From the NCBI RefSeq assembly GCF_003097515.1, contig NZ_CP029188.1:2606501-2670500 (forward strand): a stretch of DNA of 64,000 nucleotides. The letters run 5' to 3'. Below the pieces are notes generated by a model, which worked only from the letters and a program-made list of their open reading frames with translations, ran no database searches and had not been told where the DNA came from. Within the stretch, counting starts at the first letter, position 1, and each line of letters begins with the position of its first letter. A program made the position numbers and the translations under genes. The DNA is from Streptomyces tirandamycinicus. Lineage in GTDB: Bacteria > Actinomycetota > Actinomycetes > Streptomycetales > Streptomycetaceae. Shown in pieces: positions 58,589 through 64,000 of this stretch.

Positions 58589-60016
58589 ATGGCTCATCTG
58601 GCTTCAGACCGTCGCGACCAGGCCGTACGAGCAGCCGTGGAGCAGGGCCTGCTCAGCGAAACCGAACCCGTCGTCGCACTCGTCGACATCGCCGGCGTGC
58701 GGGCCTCGGCCGCCGCGCTCCGGAGCGCCTTCGAGGAGCTGACCGGCGCCCCCGTCCTGCACGCCTTCGCCGTGAAGGCCGCACCGCTGGTGCCGGTACT
58801 GCGGCTGCTGGACGCCGAGGGCATCGGCGCGGAGGTCGCGAGCCCGGGTGAGCTGGCGCTGGCGCTCGCCGCCGGTGTGCGGCCGGAGCGGATCGTGCTG
58901 GACTCCCCCGCCAAGACCCGGGCCGAGCTGGCCGAGGCGCTCCGGCGGGGAATCGCCGTCAACGCCGACAACTTCCAGGAGCTCGACCGCATCGACGCGC
59001 TGGCCGGTACCGGCACCGGTTCAGATACCGGGACCCGTTCAGGTACCGGCACCGGCTCTGGTACCGGGCGCGGTACCGACTCCGGCCCCGGCTCCGGTTT
59101 CGGGCCCGGTTCCGATCCCGGACCCGGGCGTTCGCGGCTCGGGTTGCGCGTCAACGCCCAGATCGGCGCCGGCGCCATCGGCGCGCTGTCCACGGCCACC
59201 GCCACCTCGAAGTTCGGCGTCGCCCTGCGCGACGAGGGCGCCCGCGAACGCATCGTGCGCGCCTGCCTCGACCGGCCGTGGCTGACCCGGCTGCACACCC
59301 ACTCCGGCTCTCAGGGGCTGGGGCTTGAGCTCATGACCCAGGGCGTCCTGGCCGTGTACGAGCTGGCCGAGGAGATCAACGCGGCCGCCGGCCGGCAGCA
59401 GATCGACACCGTCGACATCGGCGGCGGGCTGCCGGTCAACTTCGCCTCCGACGAGGAGACGCCCACCTTCGCCGACTACGCACGGGCGCTGCGGGACGCG
59501 GTCCCCGGGCTGTTCGACGGCCGCTACGGGCTGGTCACCGAGTTCGGCCGCTCGCTGCTCGCCAAGCACGGCACGGTCCTCGCCCGCGTCGAATACACCA
59601 AGACCACGGGCGCCCGGCCCATCGCCGTCACCCATGCGGGGGTCCAGGTCGCCACCCGCACCGTCTACGACCCGGCCGCCTGGCCGCTGCGGATCGCCGC
59701 GTACGACGCCAAGGGCGCCCCCAAGGCCGGTGACGCCGTGGTCCAGGACGTCGCGGGGCCGGCCTGCTTCGCGGGCGACCTGCTGGCGGAGGCCCGGGAG
59801 CTGCCCCTGCTGGAGCCGGGCGACGTGGTCGCCGCGCTGGACACCGGCGCGTACTACTTCAGCAGCCACTACGCCTACAACAGCCTTGCCCGGCCGGGCG
59901 TCCACGGCTTCCGGGCGGATGCCGCCGGGGTCCGCTTCACGACGGTGCGGGCCCCGCAGACGGTCGAGCAGATCGTGGCCGAGTCGGGCGGGGACCGGCC
60001 GGACGCGCTGCTGTAG
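58589..60016 (+). CDS. PLP-dependent decarboxylase-like enzyme (fold type III, DAP decarboxylase related)
   Basis: 475 aa. Alanine-racemase-type barrel with PLP lysine in HAFAVKAAP near residue 56, HTHSGSQGLG, DIGGGLPVNF, EFGRSLLAKHG (the usual EPGR is EFGR), and C-terminal GDVVAALDTGAYYFSSHYAY. Substrate not deducible; the genuine lysA is normally elsewhere. A ~40-residue Gly/Thr/Ser/Pro-rich insert lies at about 144-185. ATG 58589 with GGAG just upstream. Confidence 0.82.
   Translation: MAHLASDRRDQAVRAAVEQGLLSETEPVVALVDIAGVRASAAALRSAFEELTGAPVLHAFAVKAAPLVPVLRLLDAEGIGAEVASPGELALALAAGVRPERIVLDSPAKTRAELAEALRRGIAVNADNFQELDRIDALAGTGTGSDTGTRSGTGTGSGTGRGTDSGPGSGFGPGSDPGPGRSRLGLRVNAQIGAGAIGALSTATATSKFGVALRDEGARERIVRACLDRPWLTRLHTHSGSQGLGLELMTQGVLAVYELAEEINAAAGRQQIDTVDIGGGLPVNFASDEETPTFADYARALRDAVPGLFDGRYGLVTEFGRSLLAKHGTVLARVEYTKTTGARPIAVTHAGVQVATRTVYDPAAWPLRIAAYDAKGAPKAGDAVVQDVAGPACFAGDLLAEARELPLLEPGDVVAALDTGAYYFSSHYAYNSLARPGVHGFRADAAGVRFTTVRAPQTVEQIVAESGGDRPDALL
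59010..59135 (+). repeat. Gly/Thr/Ser-coding insert in the decarboxylase-like gene
   Basis: Repeats of GGTACCGGCACCGG / GGTTCCGATCCCGG type encode GTGTGSDTGTRSGTGTGSGT and then Gly-Pro-Ser text. It sits between two conserved barrel segments and keeps the frame. Confidence 0.85.
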
Positions 60017-60052
60017 CGGGCGACTGTCGTACCCCGATGGTTCCATGGAGCC

Positions 60053-60520
60053 ATGACCAGCAGAAGTGTCGTCGTCGAGCGGCGTATCGCCGCATCCGTG
60101 GACCGCGTCTGGGACGCGCTGACCGATGTCGAGGGTTCCCAGCACGTGCTGAGCGGCGTGGAGCGTGTCGAGAAACTCACCGAGGGGGCCTTCGGCGTCG
60201 GCACCCGCTGGCGCGAGACCCGGCGGATGTTCGGCAAGGAGGCCACCGAGGAGATGCGGGTGACCGCGAGCGAACCGCCCCGGCGCTTCGTCGTGGAGGC
60301 CGACAGCCACGGCACGCACTACGTGTCGGAGTTCGTGCTGCGCGCGGACGGCCCGGAGACCACGACGGTCCGGATGACGTTCTCCGGCAGCACCCCCGGA
60401 GGCGTCGCGGGCCTGCTCGCCAAGGTGCTGGGCCCGATCGGCGAGCGGGCCGTGGCCAAGGCCGTCGCGAAGGACCTCGCCGACGTCGCGGCCGCGGTGG
60501 AGGGGCAGCGCGGCGCCTGA
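60053..60520 (+). CDS. SRPBCC-family protein
   Basis: 155-aa START/Bet v1-like hydrophobic-ligand-binding protein: VVERRIAASVDRVWDALTDV start, GTRWRETRRMFGKEATEEMR, HYVSEFVLRADG, and the long C-terminal helix AVAKAVAKDLADVAAAVEGQ. Substrate unknown. It follows the decarboxylase-like gene by 36 nt and may share its transcript. Confidence 0.9.
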   Translation: MTSRSVVVERRIAASVDRVWDALTDVEGSQHVLSGVERVEKLTEGAFGVGTRWRETRRMFGKEATEEMRVTASEPPRRFVVEADSHGTHYVSEFVLRADGPETTTVRMTFSGSTPGGVAGLLAKVLGPIGERAVAKAVAKDLADVAAAVEGQRGA

Positions 60521-60867
60521 CCCCGGGCGGGGCACCCGACAAGCGCGGCCCCTGACAAGCGCGGCCCTGACGTGGGGCGGGGCGCCCTCGCGCGGCGCCC
60601 TCCGTAACGACGCGGGGCGCGGCGTCCGCCCGCGCCCGAAGGTGCCGACCGCCGTCACCCGCCCGCGGCCCCGCGCCGCCGGCCCGCGCGCCGCCCCGCA
60701 CCCCGTGCGAACAGGCCGGTTCGGGGCACCGTACGGACCGGACGGCCCCGCACCCCGGACGGACCAGCCTCCCGTGAACGGACCAGCCTCCCGGCGCGCC
60801 GCAGGCATCAAGGACCAGTGGTCGGGCAGAGACTTTCCCAGCCGTCAACGGAAGCGGGAGAGGGTGC
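60521..60867. other. 347-bp intergenic interval
   Basis: Contains tandem GACAAGCGCGGCCC (60538-60567), a terminator hairpin and a 14-bp direct repeat ACGGACCAGCCTCC (about 60756-60792). No gene supported. Confidence 0.6.
60580..60600 (+). terminator. hairpin terminator after the SRPBCC gene
   Basis: 7-bp stem GGGCGCC / GGCGCCC, 60 nt past the stop. Confidence 0.5.
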
Positions 60868-62244
60868 ATGGCCACATCCACGTCCACGGGTCCGCAGGAG
60901 CACGAGTCGTCGCTGAAGCGCGCCATCGGCCCGAAGCTGATGATCCTCTTCGTCATCGGCGACATCCTCGGCACCGGCATCTACGCCACGACCGGAAAGG
61001 TCGCGGGGAAGGTCGGCGGGGCGCTGTGGCTGCCGTTCCTGATCGGCTTCGCCGTCGCGCTGCTGACGGCGGCCTCGTACGTCGAGCTCGTCGGCAAGTA
61101 CCCGAAGGCGGCGGGCGCCGCGCTCTACACCCAGAAGGCGTTCCGGCTCCCCTTCCTGACCTTCATCGTCGCCTTCATGGTCATGTGCTCGGGGCTGTCC
61201 TCGGCGAGCGCGGCGGCCCGCGCGTTCAGCGGCCAGTACTTCCAGGAGTTCACCGACGCGATCCCGCCGACTGCGATCGCGATCGCCTTCATCCTCGGCC
61301 TGGCCGCGATCGCGCTGCGGGGTGTCGCGGAGTCGGTGCGGACGAACATGGTGCTGACGCTGGTCGAGCTGTCGGGGCTGGCGGTGGTCCTGGTGATCGG
61401 GGCGTACGCCGTGCTGAACGGCGTCGGGGAGCCCTCCCGGCTGGGCGAGTTCCAGTCCAGCGGCACCGGTTACGCCCTGCTGACGAGCGTGCTCGGCGCC
61501 ACCGCGCTGGGGTTCTTCGCCTTCGTCGGCTTCGAGGACTCCGTCAACATGGCGGAGGAGACGAAGGATCCGGTCCGGACGTTCCCCCGCGCCATCTTCA
61601 TCGGCGTCGGGGTGACCGGCACCATCTACGTCCTCGTGGCCCTGGTGTCGTCGCTGCTGGTCGACTACCGGACGCTGGCCCAGTCGGACGGCCCGCTGCT
61701 GGAGGTGGTGAAGGTCGGCGGGGTCGCCTTCCCGCCGAAACTGTTCGCGGCCATCGCACTCTTCGCGGTCACCAACTCCGCGCTCATCAACATCATGATG
61801 GCCTCGCGGCTCTGCTACGGGCTCGCCAACGAGAAGGTGCTGCCGCGCGGCATGGCCCGGCTGCTCCCGCACCGCCGTACGCCCGTCACCGGAATCCTCT
61901 TCGTCACCGTGATCGCCGTCGCCCTCGTCTCGACCGGTGAGATCGAGGGGCTCGGCGACACCACCGCGTTCCTGCTGCTGTGCGTCTTCGCGGTGGTCAA
62001 CGTGGCGGTGCTGGTACTGCGCAAGGACCGCGTCGGGCACGCCCACTTCCGCACCCCGACGGCCCTGCCGGTGCTGGGCGCGATCACGTCGGTCGTCCTG
62101 GCGAGCCCGCTCTCGGAGCGGGGTTCGGACGTGTACATCAGGGCCGGCGTGCTGGTGGCCGTCGGCATCGCGCTCTGGGGCGTCAACAGGCTGTGGATGA
62201 GGATGCGGCACGAGGAGACCGCGACCTGGGGCTCCGCGGGCTGA
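60868..62244 (+). CDS. APC-family amino acid permease
   Basis: 458-aa transporter with about 12 membrane helices. GDILGTGIYATTGKVAGKVG in helix 1 is the APC substrate-binding glycine motif; FVGFEDSVNMAEETKDP in helix 6 region; NEKVLPRGMARLLPHRRTPV follows helix 8. Substrate unknown. ATG 60868 with GGGAGAGG. Not in an obvious operon with histidine genes. Confidence 0.92.
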   Translation: MATSTSTGPQEHESSLKRAIGPKLMILFVIGDILGTGIYATTGKVAGKVGGALWLPFLIGFAVALLTAASYVELVGKYPKAAGAALYTQKAFRLPFLTFIVAFMVMCSGLSSASAAARAFSGQYFQEFTDAIPPTAIAIAFILGLAAIALRGVAESVRTNMVLTLVELSGLAVVLVIGAYAVLNGVGEPSRLGEFQSSGTGYALLTSVLGATALGFFAFVGFEDSVNMAEETKDPVRTFPRAIFIGVGVTGTIYVLVALVSSLLVDYRTLAQSDGPLLEVVKVGGVAFPPKLFAAIALFAVTNSALINIMMASRLCYGLANEKVLPRGMARLLPHRRTPVTGILFVTVIAVALVSTGEIEGLGDTTAFLLLCVFAVVNVAVLVLRKDRVGHAHFRTPTALPVLGAITSVVLASPLSERGSDVYIRAGVLVAVGIALWGVNRLWMRMRHEETATWGSAG

Positions 62245-62401
62245 GTACGCCGGTAGGCCGCGCGGTGCGCCGCCGCTGTACCGGTACGCCGGTACGCCGC
62301 GCGGTACGCCGACCGACCGGGTGGGCGAATCCTAGCGGTCCGGGCGCATGTTCCGATGGAAATTGCCAGAACTTCCACCTGCCGCCACTCCGTTGCGTAA
62401 C

Positions 62402-62434
62402 CTTACGGCTACGGACATACGTCCGAGCCGTAAG
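62402..62434. promoter_or_regulatory. long inverted repeat before the roadblock cluster
   Basis: CTTACGGCT / AGCCGTAAG (9 bp) encloses CGGAC / GTCCG (5 bp) with loop ATAC: a near-continuous 14-bp stem ending 24 nt before the GTG. It can be an operator or an RNA hairpin in the leader. Confidence 0.6.
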
Positions 62435-62458
62435 CACATGTGCTGGGGGGATTTTCGC

Positions 62459-62869
62459 GTGCCCGGAATCGACGAGTGTCTACTGCACGCCATGCGGCTG
62501 CCCGGCGTGCGCGGCGCCGCCCTCGTCGACTGGACCAGCGGACTCGCGCTCGGCACGGTCGGGGACGCCGCCGGCGACGACCACGAGACGGCGGCGGCGG
62601 AGACCGCGGAACTGGCCCGCATGGCCGCGGAGCATCCCACCTTCACCCCGGTGGACACCGCCGGGGGCCCGGAGGCGGGCCACGGCAAGAACCCTCCGGT
62701 GGAGGACCTCGTCGTCACCACCCGCACGTGCTACCACGTTCTGCGCTTCGTCGAGACCAGCTTCGACAGCAGCGTCCTGCTCCATCTCTGGCTCGACCGC
62801 GCGGACGGCAACCTCGCCCTCGCCCGGCTCCGAATGCGCGATCTGACGGAGCGGCTGGTACTGGAGTGA
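62459..62869 (+). CDS. roadblock/LC7-like protein
   Basis: 136-aa small protein: PGIDECLLHAMRLPGVRG, ALVDWTSGLALGTVGDAAG, LVVTTRTCYHVLRFVETSFD, LHLWLDRADGNLALARLRMR. The pattern is that of roadblock/LC7 folds, which bind MglA-type or other small GTPases. GTG 62459 has GGGGGG 9 nt upstream. Its stop overlaps the next gene as GTGA. Confidence 0.75.
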   Translation: MPGIDECLLHAMRLPGVRGAALVDWTSGLALGTVGDAAGDDHETAAAETAELARMAAEHPTFTPVDTAGGPEAGHGKNPPVEDLVVTTRTCYHVLRFVETSFDSSVLLHLWLDRADGNLALARLRMRDLTERLVLE

Positions 62870-63630
62870 CCGTCTCACCGATGCTGCTGCGGCTCGCCTC
62901 CGAGCGGGCCACCGGCGCCCTCTTACGGGACCGGGGGACGCTGTACCTCGTCGAGGGCCAGGTCGTGCACGCCGAGAGCCCCGCCGCGCCGGGTATCGAC
63001 GTCATGCTCTCCGCCACCGGACGGCTGCGCGCCGACGGCTGGACGGAGGCCCTTCGCGAGGCCGGGGCGGACGGCGCGGTCGGCCGCTACCTCGTCGACA
63101 GCGGCCTGGTGTCCGGCGGCGAACTGGAGATCTGCCATCTCGGCGCGCTCTTCGACGCGGCCTTCTTCGCCCTCGCCCCCAGCAGCGGCCCCACCCGCTT
63201 CCGCTACGGCGTGGCCCACTGGATAGGCCCGGTTCGGCCGGTGGCCGCCGAGGCGGTCGAGCGCGAGACCGTGCGGCGCCGGGCCCTGCTGGACCGTCTC
63301 TGGGCGCATCCGGAGACGGACACCGCGCCGGTGGTGCCCGCCCCCCGGACCGCCCGTCTGCGGACCGCCCCGCGGCAGCGCGCCGTCCTCGACCTCGCCG
63401 ACGGGGTGCGTACGCCCGCCGACATCGCCCGCGCTCTGGGCCGTCCCGCGTTCCACACCCTCGTCGACGTACGCAGGCTGGCCGCGGCCGGGCTCGTCGA
63501 GACCCCGCGCCCGGCCCCCGCCACCGCGCCCACCCCGCCACCCGATGTCGCCCGCCTGATGGCGATGTCCGCCGATCCGGACGTCGCCCTGCTCCGCCGG
63601 CTCCGTGACGCCCTGGAGGCAACGCTGTGA
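62866..63630 (+). CDS. DUF4388-like protein with C-terminal winged-helix-like part
   Basis: 254 aa. LLRLASERATGALLRDRGTL then YLVEGQVVHAESPAAPGIDV fits DUF4388 (PATAN), a domain of bacterial signalling proteins. The C-terminal QRAVLDLADGVRTPADIARA and VDVRRLAAAGLVETPRPA read like a winged helix. Overlaps both neighbours (GTGA; TGATG possible), so the three genes form one unit. Confidence 0.78.
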   Translation: MTVSPMLLRLASERATGALLRDRGTLYLVEGQVVHAESPAAPGIDVMLSATGRLRADGWTEALREAGADGAVGRYLVDSGLVSGGELEICHLGALFDAAFFALAPSSGPTRFRYGVAHWIGPVRPVAAEAVERETVRRRALLDRLWAHPETDTAPVVPAPRTARLRTAPRQRAVLDLADGVRTPADIARALGRPAFHTLVDVRRLAAAGLVETPRPAPATAPTPPPDVARLMAMSADPDVALLRRLRDALEATL

Positions 63631-63668
63631 TGCGCGCGATGAGGCAGCGCGCCGAGAGGAGACAGCTG

Positions 63669-64000
63669 ATGACCGCGAGCACCGGAGTCCTCGACGAACT
63701 GCACCGGTTGAGGACCCGGCTACCGCAGCTCACCGGCGCCCTCGCGGCCAGCGTGGACGGCCTCGTGCTGGCCAGGGACACCCCGGAGGCGGAGGCGGAG
63801 ACCGTCGCCGCACTGACCGCCGCCGCACTCGGCGTGGCCGTGCGCCTCACCGAGGCGACCGGCCAGGGCCGCTTCCGCGAACTGCTCGTGCGCGGCGAGA
63901 GCGGCTATGTGGCGACGTACGCGGCGGGCACCGCCGCCGTGATCACCGTGACCGCCGAACCCCGGGTCAACGTCGGCCGGTTGCACCTCGAGGCCCGCAA
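63669..64000 (+). CDS. roadblock/LC7 domain protein, N-terminal part (gene cut by right edge)
   Basis: The visible ~110 residues (TASTGVLDELHRLRTRLPQL, GALAASVDGLVLARDTP, GYVATYAAGTAAVITVTA) are a full roadblock fold. ATG 63669 has AGGAG 7 nt upstream; in-frame ATGs at 63630 (overlapping the previous stop) and 63639 are alternatives. Confidence 0.85.
   Translation, partial: MTASTGVLDELHRLRTRLPQLTGALAASVDGLVLARDTPEAEAETVAALTAAALGVAVRLTEATGQGRFRELLVRGESGYVATYAAGTAAVITVTAEPRVNVGRLHLEAR

Noticed and set aside
55253-58597. Single 1114-codon minus-strand frame covering hutU and the M20 gene
   Set aside because: The first two thirds are an out-of-frame reading of hutU. The M20 gene starts at GTG 56617 with a GTGA overlap.

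Overview
The window is very GC-rich, with GTG and TTG starts, 1-4 nt stop/start overlaps and long GC-rich hairpins in place of T-tract terminators. Gene content and order (aroE-mltG-ruvX-alaS, rpsD, hisS, rel-apt-secF-secD-yajC-ruvB-ruvA-ruvC-yebC-pdxT-pdxS, then pimA-acyltransferase-pgsA-HIT-thrS) are those of a Streptomyces-type actinomycete chromosome. From memory this matches one continuous block of the S. coelicolor core, while the hut genes at 50-58 kb sit elsewhere in that genome.

Layout. 1-7 kb: an alaS operon (DUF948, DUF6167, alaS, ruvX, mltG, aroE) and rpsD, divergent from an iron-box-preceded DUF2470 gene. 8-14.8 kb: rarA, a VKOR protein, hisS with an MBL hydrolase, a secreted or anchored cyclophilin and a DUF349 protein. 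15-27 kb: stringent response (rel), purine salvage (apt), Sec auxiliary proteins (secD/F/yajC), Holliday junction processing (ruvABC), yebC and pyridoxal phosphate synthase (pdxS/T), all on the minus strand. 27.4-39 kb: phosphatidylinositol mannoside synthesis genes with a HIT protein and thrS, as in mycobacteria, interleaved with plus-strand genes for an EF-G paralogue, a membrane protein and a potassium channel. 39-41 kb: an unknown 422-aa protein coupled to a DUF4365 nuclease-like protein, facing a DEDDh exonuclease. 42.3 kb: tRNA-Val(CAC).

42.6-49.7 kb is a mosaic. It holds a probably truncated membrane protein, the last ~60 codons of serA with its terminator, a truncated gene next to an intact GNAT-type acyltransferase, an AraC fragment, a three-gene ESX-like secreted-protein/lipoprotein module and an internally deleted IS256-type element. 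It separates the two core blocks and looks like a rearrangement scar beside the tRNA. 49.7-58.3 kb: histidine utilisation (hutU, an M20 amidohydrolase, hutF, hutI), interrupted by PPOX, HTH and Uma2 genes. 58.6-64 kb: a PLP decarboxylase-like enzyme, an SRPBCC protein, an APC permease and a roadblock / DUF4388 / roadblock signalling cluster cut by the window edge.

A recurring theme is repeat expansion: Gln/Tyr repeats in MltG, Ser/Ala/Thr and Gly/Thr/Ser inserts inside two metabolic enzymes, an exact 50-bp tandem array beside pdxT, a hexamer microsatellite near the tRNA and degenerate arrays at 28.1, 45.0 and 58.5 kb. The best candidates for something undescribed are the ESX-like module at 46.6-49.1 kb, the DUF4365 pair at 39.2-41.0 kb, and a possible two-state RNA switch in front of hutI.
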